Positions 1 through 5,900 are shown, counted from the first letter of the stretch. The stretch: 5,900 nt of DNA from Deferribacteres bacterium (GCA_030598625.1 JAUVPO010000126.1:1-5900); one strand, 5' to 3'. Notes: generated by a model not told the origin, from the letters alone. Translations and numbers: made by a program.

Positions 1-53
1 TAAATATTAAAATATCCTATCGATCTTCTCACATTGTTGCCAGTAAATTAAAT

Positions 54-1193
54 ATGAAAACCGCCATTATCCATGAATGGCTTGTAAATTATGCGGGTTC
101 CGAGAGAGTGCTTGAACAGATTGTAAAACTCTTCCCGGATGCGGACCTGTTCTGCCAGGTCGATTTTCTGCCGGATAGTGAGAGAGGTTTTATACTCAAC
201 AAAAAAGCCGTAACATCATTTATCCAGAACCTCCCGCTTGCAGAGAAAAAATATCGCAACTACCTGCCGTTAATGCCTTTCGCCGTCAGGCGGTTTGATG
301 TATCCGGTTATGACGTTATCATTTCAAACTCCCATTCGGTTGCCAAGGGAGTCAGGAAAAATCCCGGGCAGGTCCAGATTTGCTATTGCCACACACCCAT
401 GCGCTATGCATGGGACCTTAAGGAACAGTATTTGAAAGAATCCGGGCTGAATTCCGGGATAAAGGGAACAATTGTTAAATTTATTCTCAACCGGATCAGA
501 AACTGGGACTATAATACGGCGCAGCAAGTCGATCATTTCATTGCGAATTCTTATTATATAAGAGACAGGATCAGGCGCTCCTACGGCAGGGACGCGGCGG
601 TCATTTACCCTCCCGTTGATGTCGATTCTTTTAAGCTTAATGAAAACAAAGACAAATATTTCCTGGCTGTTTCAAGGATGGTCCCCTATAAGAAAATGGA
701 CTTGATTGTAGAGGCTTTTTCAGCAGCCGGTCTGCCTCTGGTGGTAATCGGCGATGGTCCCGATCTTGAGAAAGTCAAAAACAAGGCCGGAAAAAATATC
801 GATTTCCTGGGATTTCAGGACGGCATTGTATTAAAGGAATACATGCAAAAAGCCCGCGCATTCGTATTTGCAGCAGAAGAGGACTTTGGGATAGTCCCGG
901 TTGAAGCCCAGGCTTGCGGAACACCTGTGATAGCCTTCGGGAAGGGGGGTATAACCGAGACTGTTATACCATATCGGGAGGCGGAAGGCGGAGACCAGCC
1001 CCCTCCTACCGGCATTTTCTTTGAAAAGCAGACACCGGCTGCGTTAATCAGCGCTGTAAAGGAATTTATGACTGTGGAGGATAAATTTGGTCCTTATGAA
1101 ATACGAAAAAACGCTGAAAGGTTCGGCATTGAAAGATTCAGGAAGGAATTCAAGGAATATTTAAAAGAAAAGGCGGGAATCTCATTTGAGTAA
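54..1193 (+). CDS. Glycosyltransferase family 4 (WbaZ-like, GT-B fold)
   Basis: Predicted cytoplasmic or membrane-associated GT-B glycosyltransferase of 379 residues, a usual length for the family, that moves a sugar from a nucleotide-sugar donor onto a glycan or lipid-linked acceptor. The N-terminus MKTAIIHEWL with AGSERVL (14-20) is typical of the WbaZ-like branch of GT4 enzymes. HSVAKG (94-99) and CHTPMRYAWD (112-121) are acceptor-side motifs of that branch. The C-terminal half has SRMVPYKK (207-214), which supplies donor-phosphate contacts, then GDGPDLE (233-239) and the E-X7-E pair E276/E284 in EEDFGIVPVEA, followed by GTPVIAFGKGG. The frame is open upstream to position 3 with no strong Shine-Dalgarno, so the ATG at 54 was chosen because it gives the canonical N-terminus. 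Bases 1-53 show no supported promoter. The loop 306-319 (PYREAEGGDQPPPT) looks longer than usual. Donor and linkage cannot be read; mannose is common in the family. Confidence 0.95.
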   Translation: MKTAIIHEWLVNYAGSERVLEQIVKLFPDADLFCQVDFLPDSERGFILNKKAVTSFIQNLPLAEKKYRNYLPLMPFAVRRFDVSGYDVIISNSHSVAKGVRKNPGQVQICYCHTPMRYAWDLKEQYLKESGLNSGIKGTIVKFILNRIRNWDYNTAQQVDHFIANSYYIRDRIRRSYGRDAAVIYPPVDVDSFKLNENKDKYFLAVSRMVPYKKMDLIVEAFSAAGLPLVVIGDGPDLEKVKNKAGKNIDFLGFQDGIVLKEYMQKARAFVFAAEEDFGIVPVEAQACGTPVIAFGKGGITETVIPYREAEGGDQPPPTGIFFEKQTPAALISAVKEFMTVEDKFGPYEIRKNAERFGIERFRKEFKEYLKEKAGISFE

Positions 1194-1200
1194 GTATCTC

Positions 1201-2208
1201 TCAATCCTTCCACTTAAGGCTCTTTAAGAACTTTTTATTGTCCATGAACCATTTGACCGTGTTTTCTATGCCCTTTTCAAGCGGCATCTTCGGTTTCCAG
1301 CCGAGCATTTTTCCGGCCTTGTCTATGTTTGCCCATGTTGCGGTCACATCGGCAGGGTGGAGTTTAAATCTCTTGATTTTGACCTTCCTGCCGAGATGCT
1401 TTTCCAGAAGACCTATCACGTAGTTAAGTTTAACAGGATGGTCGCTGCCGAGATTGAATATCTCAAAGCCCGTTGGTTTCAGCGCCCTGATCGTACCGTC
1501 GGCTATATCGTCGATATACGTGAAATCTCTTGTCTGGGTCCCATCTCCGAAGAGAGGGATTGCCTTGCCCGCGTCCATGTTTTTTACGAATTTAAATATG
1601 CTCATATCGGGTCTGCCTGCCGGGCCGTAAACTGTAAAGTATCTCAATATACTGATATCAATACCGTATAAATAGTGATACGCGTGGCATATTGCCTCAG
1701 CGCCTTTTTTCGTGGCCGAATACGGGGCAAGCGGCGTATCAGTCCTTGAGGTCTCCTTAAAAGGCATATCAAGTGACGCGTAAAGGCTTGAGGTGGATGC
1801 AAGGATGAATTTTTTGACCTTACGGTCCTTGCAACACTCGAGCAAATTCAATGTGCCCTTTGTATTTGTTTCAAGATAGACCCACGGGTCTTCAACCGAT
1901 GCCCTGACGCCCGCCCTTGCGGCAAGGTTGATAACTGCATCTACCCTGTTGTCATCAAAAACTCTTTTCAGTCTTTTGTAATTGCCGATGTCTACTTTAT
2001 GAAAACTGAAGCCCGGATATTTTTTTAGAGATCCGAGTCTCCACCTCTTTAGCGCGGGGTCATAATAATCATTAATATTATCAATACCAACAACATTCTT
2101 TTTCATTTCAAGCAGCTGTTGGGAGACCTTCCAGCCGATGAAGCCGGCGCAGCCTGTTACGAGAATGTTTTTGCCTCGAAAATATCCCTCTGTTGATTTT
2201 TTCTTCAT
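1201..2208 (-). CDS. NAD-dependent nucleotide-sugar epimerase, UDP-glucuronate 4-epimerase type
   Basis: Extended short-chain dehydrogenase/reductase of 335 residues, predicted to interconvert UDP-glucuronate and UDP-galacturonate in the cytoplasm by NAD-linked oxidation and reduction at C4. Seen in the sequence: the NAD-binding glycine motif G19-x2-G22-x2-G25 in VTGCAGFIG; GIDNINDYYDPALKRWRL (41-58), the stretch that most clearly marks the UDP-glucuronate epimerase subfamily; NLAARAGVR (94-102); the catalytic Ser/Thr region ASTSSLY (137-143); the catalytic pair Y163 and K167 in YSATK; and RYFTVYGPAGRPDM (189-202). HPADVTATWANI (284-295) replaces the commoner PGDV-x-x-T-Y-A-D of the family. 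The start ATG (complement of 2206-2208) is the only Met before residue 35. Upstream bases read AGAGTTAAGGAA, so the GAG is well spaced and the AAGGA is unusually close. It is the only leftward gene here and ends 7 bases from the neighbouring glycosyltransferase. A related 4-epimerase acting on other UDP-sugars is possible. Confidence 0.93.
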   Translation of the reverse strand: MKKKSTEGYFRGKNILVTGCAGFIGWKVSQQLLEMKKNVVGIDNINDYYDPALKRWRLGSLKKYPGFSFHKVDIGNYKRLKRVFDDNRVDAVINLAARAGVRASVEDPWVYLETNTKGTLNLLECCKDRKVKKFILASTSSLYASLDMPFKETSRTDTPLAPYSATKKGAEAICHAYHYLYGIDISILRYFTVYGPAGRPDMSIFKFVKNMDAGKAIPLFGDGTQTRDFTYIDDIADGTIRALKPTGFEIFNLGSDHPVKLNYVIGLLEKHLGRKVKIKRFKLHPADVTATWANIDKAGKMLGWKPKMPLEKGIENTVKWFMDNKKFLKSLKWKD

Positions 2209-2249
2209 TTCCTTAACTCTTTTATGTAGCTAATTCAGGGTAGTTTGTT

Positions 2250-2278
2250 ATCTTACCGCAAAAAACAGATAAAAACAA
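2250..2278 (-). promoter_or_regulatory. Possible sigma70-type promoter for the epimerase gene
   Basis: On the minus strand, TTGTTT (complement of 2273-2278) and TAAGAT (complement of 2250-2255) are separated by exactly 17 bases and lie about 40 bases upstream of the epimerase start. The matches to consensus are 3 of 6 and 4 of 6, so the support is modest and rests mainly on spacing and position in a divergent intergenic region. A-rich tracts nearby make chance matches likely. Confidence 0.3.
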
Positions 2279-2306
2279 ATCCGTAATGTGACCGAATAAT
2301 AAGTGT

Positions 2307-2335
2307 TTGAAAAAAGAAGATAATCTCTTTATACT
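2307..2335 (+). promoter_or_regulatory. Sigma70-type promoter for the second glycosyltransferase gene
   Basis: TTGAAA (2307-2312) and TATACT (2330-2335) are separated by 17 bases, each with 5 of 6 matches to the sigma70 consensus. Transcription would start near 2342 and give a leader of roughly 45 bases before the ATG at 2387. It lies in the AT-rich divergent region between the leftward epimerase and the rightward glycosyltransferase. No operator-like palindrome was found around it. The call rests on sequence match alone. Confidence 0.55.
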
Positions 2336-2386
2336 TTGAGAACGAAAAAATATTCCAGGCTGTAAGTTGAATGATATAAACGCACA

Positions 2387-3520
2387 ATGAAGATACTTCT
2401 GACAAATTTTCATCCGTATTATGGCGGTGGACACACAACATACCTGTTGGATATTTACAGGCATTTAAATAAAAACTGCAATTTATTCCTGGCATGTCCG
2501 CCGACAAGTAGGTTATATAAATTTGCCGGAGAGATAAGGCAAGAAAATGTTATCGGTATTGATTTCCCGGGGAAACTGAAAGAACTAAAAGGCATCATAA
2601 AAAACTTAAAGAAAATAATCGGTATGTTAAAAAAAGAATCTTTTGACTTAATACATGTGAACGGTTCACCCGACCACAGAATGATTATGTACGCGAAAAT
2701 CTTATTGAAGAGTAACGTACCGGTAATAAGGACTATTCACAATTCATTAACTCCCAGGACAAACTTTTATACGAAATTAAGGAGAAAATATTTTACAAAC
2801 AAAATAATCGTGGTATCTGACTTTCAAAAAAAGCTTATGTTAAATAATGGTTACAGAGAGGATGAAATGACCATAATTCCCAACGGTGTTGATACGGACT
2901 ATTTCCATCCCATACCGCCTGATACGGAACTTAGAGAAAAATATAAACTCGGCGGCGATGACATGGTCTTTGTAAGTGTAGCGGGAACTGCTTTGCATAA
3001 AGGGTGGCAGTTGCTGGTCGAAGCGGTTTCTAAACTGGATAGTAAATTGAAGAATAAAATTAAAATAATATTGGCCGGGGCAATTCCCAATAAAAGTGTC
3101 CGGGAGAAATACATTGAGAAACTTAATATGAACGAACAGGTAATATTTACGGGCCTGCTGCCTGATGTAAGAAAGGTCATTTCAATAGCGGATGTGGGTT
3201 TTGTTTTATCCTATAAAATTGAAACCATATCTTTTGCCTGTAGAGAAATGATGTCAATGGGAAAGGCCGTGCTGGTTTCGGATTTTGCAGGTTTGCCCGA
3301 AAATGTCGATGATGGTATTAATGGCTGGCTCGCAAAGTGTTTGAATGTGGATTCCATATATGAAAAGGTCAACGAAATAATCAGGAATATCGATAAACTT
3401 GATCAATTTTCTGTTGAAGCAAGAAAAAAAGCCGAGAAAGAGTTCGGACTGAAAGGATTTATTGACAAAACTTATCTTTGCTATGAGTCGACTTTAATGT
3501 CAGATAGAGAAGTATCGTAA
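2387..3520 (+). CDS. Glycosyltransferase family 4 (GT-B fold), second enzyme
   Basis: Retaining-type GT4 glycosyltransferase of 377 residues, predicted to add a sugar from a nucleotide-sugar donor to a surface glycan at the cytoplasmic face. The N-terminal domain opens with MKILLTNFHPYYGGGHTTYL, whose Gly-rich loop G13-G15 and H16 sit at the acceptor/donor cleft. DLIHVNG (87-93), RTIHNS (115-120), VVSDFQK (142-148) and IPNGVD (164-169) follow in the usual order. The C-terminal domain has AGTALHKG (199-206), where the Arg of the common GRLxxxKG form is absent but the Lys (205) is kept. The E-X7-E pair is E279/E287 in ETISFACRE, followed by GKAVLVSDFAGLPE. It shares the fold with the first glycosyltransferase but not its subfamily motifs. 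No clear Shine-Dalgarno precedes the ATG at 2387; that start gives a normal N-terminus. The gene is much more AT-rich than those to its right (about 23% GC in 2581-2640), suggesting a separate origin. Donor unknown. Confidence 0.93.
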   Translation: MKILLTNFHPYYGGGHTTYLLDIYRHLNKNCNLFLACPPTSRLYKFAGEIRQENVIGIDFPGKLKELKGIIKNLKKIIGMLKKESFDLIHVNGSPDHRMIMYAKILLKSNVPVIRTIHNSLTPRTNFYTKLRRKYFTNKIIVVSDFQKKLMLNNGYREDEMTIIPNGVDTDYFHPIPPDTELREKYKLGGDDMVFVSVAGTALHKGWQLLVEAVSKLDSKLKNKIKIILAGAIPNKSVREKYIEKLNMNEQVIFTGLLPDVRKVISIADVGFVLSYKIETISFACREMMSMGKAVLVSDFAGLPENVDDGINGWLAKCLNVDSIYEKVNEIIRNIDKLDQFSVEARKKAEKEFGLKGFIDKTYLCYESTLMSDREVS

Positions 3521-3575
3521 GACTTCAACCTTCTATCCGGACTGAAACAGAATGCCGGAGGTCGCGGCCTGTCGT

Positions 3576-3584
3576 TGCTATAAT
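3576..3584 (+). promoter_or_regulatory. Extended -10 promoter-like site before the exporter
   Basis: TGCTATAAT is an exact extended -10 element (TGN followed by consensus TATAAT at 3579-3584). No recognisable -35 lies at the usual distance (CGGAGG at 3556-3561), which extended -10 promoters tolerate. Transcription would begin near 3590-3592, leaving about 20 bases before the ATG at 3611 but only about 5 before the TTG at 3596. Co-transcription from the upstream glycosyltransferase remains possible, since no terminator hairpin is evident in 3521-3595. Confidence 0.4.
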
Positions 3585-3610
3585 TTTGCAGTTGGTTGTA
3601 CTATAAAAAA

Positions 3611-4030
3611 ATGCAAATAATCAGGAAGATAATTAAACTTACAAAACCTTACTGGGCGAGGATTTTCGGCGCTATTGTGCTCGGTCTTGTGGTGTCGGGT
3701 ATTACAGCGGCTATTGCCTGGCTTGTAAAACCGGCCCTTGATGAGATTTTAGTTGAGAAAAAGTATGAATACATGAAGTTCCTTCCCGCCGGCATTGTCC
3801 TGCTTTTTGTAATCAAGGGGTTTCTTCATTTCGGACAGATGTATCTGATGCATTCAGCGGGCATGAAATTAATAAGGGAAACGAGAAACAGGTTATATAA
3901 TCATATTCTTTATCTCCCCGCGGGTTACTATAAAAGGGAGTCGTCAGGGATGATCATATCAAGGATCATAAATGATGTCGAGGTATTAAGGGGACTGGTT
4001 TCAACCGTGATCAAGACATTTGTCATATAA
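3611..4030 (+). CDS. ABC exporter, N-terminal membrane fragment
   Basis: A 139-residue fragment that begins MQIIRKIIKLTKPYWARIFG, a typical amphipathic entry to an MsbA-type membrane domain. Hydrophobic segments at about 18-39 and 57-79 match membrane helices 1 and 2. The long cytoplasmic stretch GMKLIRETRNRLYNHILYLP (84-103), the FYxxxxxGxxxSR-like element YYKRESSGMIISR (106-118) and NDVEVL (121-126) are family hallmarks between helices 2 and 3. The frame stays open upstream, and a TTG at 3596 would add five residues (MYYKK). The ATG at 3611 is preferred because it gives the usual family start and leaves a more sensible leader after the promoter-like site. Neither start has a clear Shine-Dalgarno. 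Alone the fragment lacks four helices and the ATPase, so it cannot be a complete transporter. Confidence 0.85.
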   Translation: MQIIRKIIKLTKPYWARIFGAIVLGLVVSGITAAIAWLVKPALDEILVEKKYEYMKFLPAGIVLLFVIKGFLHFGQMYLMHSAGMKLIRETRNRLYNHILYLPAGYYKRESSGMIISRIINDVEVLRGLVSTVIKTFVI

Positions 4031-5326
4031 GTGCCCACGGTAATTTTTCTCCTGGGAGTAGCATTTTACAGGAGATGGGACCTGACATTAATGATACTGG
4101 TCTTGGTCCCCTTTATGGCATACAGCACCAGGAAATTTGGAAAGAGTGTTAAAAAGAAGAAAAAGCAGGCGCAGAGGAGGATATCCATACTTACACATAA
4201 AATCGGGGAGGCGATCCTGGGCGTGCGTATAATCAAGATATTCAACCAGGAAGAAGCAATGTCGGATAAATTCAGCGCTGAAAACCAGAGGTACTACAGG
4301 GAAATGCTCAGGGTCATAAGGCTCAGGGAGTTTACAAAACTCGTTATTGACGCGGCAACGGGGATCGGCATAGCGGTCGCAGTCTGGTATGGTGTTTCAC
4401 TGGTTGTCGGCGGAATTATCACACCCGGTGATCTTGCCTCTATCCTGGTGGCTGTTTATATGGTGTTTACCCCTGTCAAAAAGATCGGCGACGGGTACAC
4501 CACTTTGCAGGAAACAAGGGCGTCTATTGAAAGAGTAGACAGGCTGTTTGATGCCGGGCACGAAGCAGAAGGGCGTATAAAAATAAATGAATTCAAAAAA
4601 TCGCTCAGGTTTGAAAATGTAACCTTCGCTTATCAAAAAGAAGGCCCTGAGGTACTGAAAGATATTAATCTTGAGATAAGACAGGGCGAGATCATCGCTA
4701 TTGTGGGGCAGAGCGGGGTCGGAAAGTCAACGCTGGTTGATTTGATACCGGGGTTTATCAGACCTTCAAAAGGCATGATAACAATTGACGGGACAGACCT
4801 GAATGAAGCGGACCTGCGTTCACTCAGGGGATTGACGGGCATTGTAAGCCAGGACATTATACTGTTTAATGATACGGTACGGGAAAACATATCATTCGGC
4901 GGGGCAGGGGCTTCGGAAGAAGATATTGTCAGGGCGGCAAGACTTGCTTACGCGGATGAGTTTATAATGGAACTCCCGGAACAATACGATACTGTTGTGG
5001 GTGAGCGGGGGTTGAAACTTTCAGGCGGACAGAGACAGCGGATAGCCATAGCAAGGGCGATTCTCAAGAACCCGCCCATACTGATACTCGATGAAGCTAC
5101 GTCCTCTCTTGATTCCGTTTCAGAGGGTCTTGTCCAGAGGGCGCTTGAAAAATTAATGAAAGAACGGACAACCATTGTTATTGCTCACAGGCTTTCGACA
5201 ATCAGGAACGCGGACAGAATCGTACTCCTTGACAAAGGGAAAATAATAGACAGCGGGACCCACGAACAGCTCGTTTCAAGGAATGACACCTATATGAAAC
5301 TTTATAATGCTTTCGCCCTTTCCTGA
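4031..5326 (+). CDS. ABC exporter, C-terminal fragment: membrane helices 3-6 and ATPase domain
   Basis: An open frame of 431 codons that starts with GTG directly after the TAA. The membrane part covers helices 3 (about 2-13), 4 (19-30), 5 (105-127) and 6 (133-148), with the intracellular coupling stretch between 4 and 5 (ILGVRIIKIFNQEEA, 62-76). The ATPase domain is complete: Walker A GQSGVGKST (226-234), Q-loop Q274, signature LSGGQ (330-334), Walker B LILDE (351-355) with D-loop SSLD (358-361), and H-loop H386. No Shine-Dalgarno precedes the GTG. An AGGAG at 4070-4074 lies 16 bases before an in-frame ATG at 4091, which is too far to be convincing and would delete most of helix 3. It is therefore most simply the remainder of the interrupted gene, though translational restart at the GTG cannot be excluded. 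The end overlaps the methyltransferase start. Confidence 0.88.
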   Translation: MPTVIFLLGVAFYRRWDLTLMILVLVPFMAYSTRKFGKSVKKKKKQAQRRISILTHKIGEAILGVRIIKIFNQEEAMSDKFSAENQRYYREMLRVIRLREFTKLVIDAATGIGIAVAVWYGVSLVVGGIITPGDLASILVAVYMVFTPVKKIGDGYTTLQETRASIERVDRLFDAGHEAEGRIKINEFKKSLRFENVTFAYQKEGPEVLKDINLEIRQGEIIAIVGQSGVGKSTLVDLIPGFIRPSKGMITIDGTDLNEADLRSLRGLTGIVSQDIILFNDTVRENISFGGAGASEEDIVRAARLAYADEFIMELPEQYDTVVGERGLKLSGGQRQRIAIARAILKNPPILILDEATSSLDSVSEGLVQRALEKLMKERTTIVIAHRLSTIRNADRIVLLDKGKIIDSGTHEQLVSRNDTYMKLYNAFALS

Positions 5327-5900
5327 ACCGGACGGAAAATTGGAATTGAATGTTAAGAAGAGATCATCAGGCAAGCCGTATCGTCCGGTCGTAGCGAAAA
5401 TTTTGAATCAATTCATGCCAAAGACGATTCTGGATGCCCCCTCCGGGTCCGGGTGGCTTAAATCAATGCTGAACTATGGCGCGGAAATTGACGGGCTGGA
5501 CCTTTTTGAGGCGGCCGCGCCCGGTTACCGGTCGTTCAGGAGTGTTGATCTTGATTCAGGACTGCCCGCGGACCTGCCCCGATATGAATTCATCGTCTCC
5601 TGCGAGGCCATCGAGCATATCAGAAACCCGGGTCTGTTCCTGAAAAGCGCGGGAGAACATCTGGTTGAAGGAGGCGGGCTGATTGTTACCACTCCGAATA
5701 CCTGGCACCCCGGATCCAGGCTTCAATTCCTTTTACGCGGGTTCTTCCCTGGATTCCCCTGCCTTGTCGGCAGCATACGGCGCGGATCACATATGCATAT
5801 TATGCCCTGGTCGTTTCCGCAGCTTTATCTTTATCTGAAGCTGGCCGGTTTCAGTGAAATACGGTTGCACGAAACAGATGAAAAAAAGCCGAAACGGGCA
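5307..5900 (+). CDS. Class I SAM-dependent methyltransferase (3'-truncated by window edge)
   Basis: An open frame of 198 codons with no stop before the window ends, so the C-terminus is missing. It encodes a Rossmann-fold methyltransferase that uses S-adenosylmethionine. Seen: motif I ILDAPSGSGWL (41-51), where Pro replaces the first Gly of DxGxGxG; the acidic end of strand 2 in IDGLDLF (61-67); CEAIEHIRNPGLFLKSA (99-115), typical of the UbiG/Methyltransf_11-23 group; and GGGLIVTTPN (122-131). The MHIMPWSFPQLYLYLKLAGF stretch (163-182) is a common late element in methyltransferases of glycan loci. The first start in the frame is the ATG at 5307, which overlaps the exporter by 20 bases and suggests translational coupling. 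TTG codons at 5340 and 5346, the latter with GGA about nine bases upstream, are alternatives. Methylation of a sugar or glycan end is inferred from context; the substrate is unknown. Confidence 0.9.
   Translation, partial: MLSPFPEPDGKLELNVKKRSSGKPYRPVVAKILNQFMPKTILDAPSGSGWLKSMLNYGAEIDGLDLFEAAAPGYRSFRSVDLDSGLPADLPRYEFIVSCEAIEHIRNPGLFLKSAGEHLVEGGGLIVTTPNTWHPGSRLQFLLRGFFPGFPCLVGSIRRGSHMHIMPWSFPQLYLYLKLAGFSEIRLHETDEKKPKRA

Larger units (their letters stand above)
3611..5326 (+). pseudogene. MsbA-like ABC exporter gene split by an in-frame TAA
   Basis: Read through the stop, this is one continuous half-transporter of about 571 codons, the normal length of MsbA-type exporters with a six-helix membrane domain fused to an ATPase domain. 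MsbA-family proteins form homodimers in the inner membrane and flip lipid-linked substrates such as lipid A-core; the actual substrate here is not determined. The reading frame is interrupted once, by TAA at 4028-4030, and continues in the same frame with no base gained or lost. From my memory of family members, the alignment around the stop (VSTVIKTFVI, stop, VPTVIFLLGVAFY) needs exactly one residue at the stop, often Asp or Glu; a GAA to TAA change would be one substitution. All ATPase motifs downstream are intact, so decay, if real, is recent. A sequencing error, readthrough or a working split are alternatives. Confidence 0.75.

Noticed and set aside
1..53. End of an upstream gene or a promoter at the left edge
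   Set aside because: The 53 bases are too short to show a coding signal, and no paired -35 and -10 boxes with proper spacing could be found.
1357..1671. A 104-codon plus-strand open frame
   Set aside because: It lies wholly inside the epimerase gene on the other strand, has no recognisable domain, and the epimerase motifs fully account for the bases.
2306..2338. Bacteroidota-type promoter (TTTG, about 20 bases, TAnnTTTG) overlapping the sigma70-like site
   Set aside because: The -7 element TATACTTTG has one base too many, and the sigma70 match is exact in spacing with 5 of 6 matches at each box.
2222..2507. Two overlapping minus-strand open frames of 80 and 84 codons
   Set aside because: They cover the divergent intergenic region and the first 120 bases of the glycosyltransferase, have low-complexity hydrophobic and Cys-rich translations, and match no family I know.
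3521..3575. Possible terminator hairpin built on the two CCGG copies after the second glycosyltransferase
   Set aside because: Only four to five pairs form before a mismatch, the loop is 14 bases, and no T run follows.
3375..3627. A 13-base direct repeat AAATAATCAGGAA at 3375-3387 and 3615-3627
   Set aside because: Both copies encode similar Ile-Ile-Arg residues in unrelated genes and there are no further copies, so chance is the best explanation.
4028..4030. Reassignment of TAA to an amino acid in this organism
   Set aside because: TAA ends the two glycosyltransferase genes exactly at their expected lengths, so it acts as a normal stop here.
4397..5175. Three minus-strand open frames of 75 to 85 codons
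   Set aside because: They are antisense to the conserved ATPase domain, whose motifs fix the coding frame on the plus strand.

Overview
The window is a stretch of a bacterial cell-surface polysaccharide or glycolipid locus. It holds two GT-B fold (GT4-type) glycosyltransferases, one UDP-sugar epimerase of the UDP-glucuronate 4-epimerase type, one MsbA-like ABC exporter interrupted by an in-frame stop codon, and the first 198 codons of a class I SAM-dependent methyltransferase that runs off the right edge. No RNA genes, CRISPR arrays, insertion sequences or recognisable mobile-element ends were found. The MsbA-like exporter and the sugar genes suggest an outer-membrane-bearing (Gram-negative type) bacterium. 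Base composition is moderate, with frequent ATA, AGG and AGA codons, which would suit groups such as Nitrospirota, Omnitrophota or Desulfobacterota-like lineages. That placement is an inference and weakly held.

Layout: a plus-strand glycosyltransferase (54-1193) converges on a minus-strand epimerase (1201-2208), with only 7 bases between their stop codons. A 178-base divergent intergenic region (2209-2386) follows; it carries a good sigma70-type promoter reading right and a weaker one reading left. The right half is all on the plus strand: a second, markedly AT-rich glycosyltransferase (2387-3520), a 90-base gap with an extended -10 promoter-like site, the split exporter (3611-5326), and the methyltransferase (from 5307), which overlaps the exporter's end by 20 bases.

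How the parts could work together (inference): the epimerase would supply a UDP-uronic acid such as UDP-galacturonate. The two glycosyltransferases would transfer sugars to a membrane-anchored or growing glycan acceptor at the cytoplasmic face. The exporter would move a lipid-linked product across the inner membrane, and the methyltransferase might modify a sugar. No Wzx, Wzy, Wzm/Wzt or chain-length regulator is visible, so the export route of the glycan cannot be read from this window.

The most notable observation is the single TAA at 4028-4030 in the exporter. It sits in frame at the start of the third membrane helix and is followed at once by GTG in the same frame, with every downstream ATPase motif intact. 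I see no evidence for a wholly new system here; the rest of the window is a conventional surface-sugar locus.
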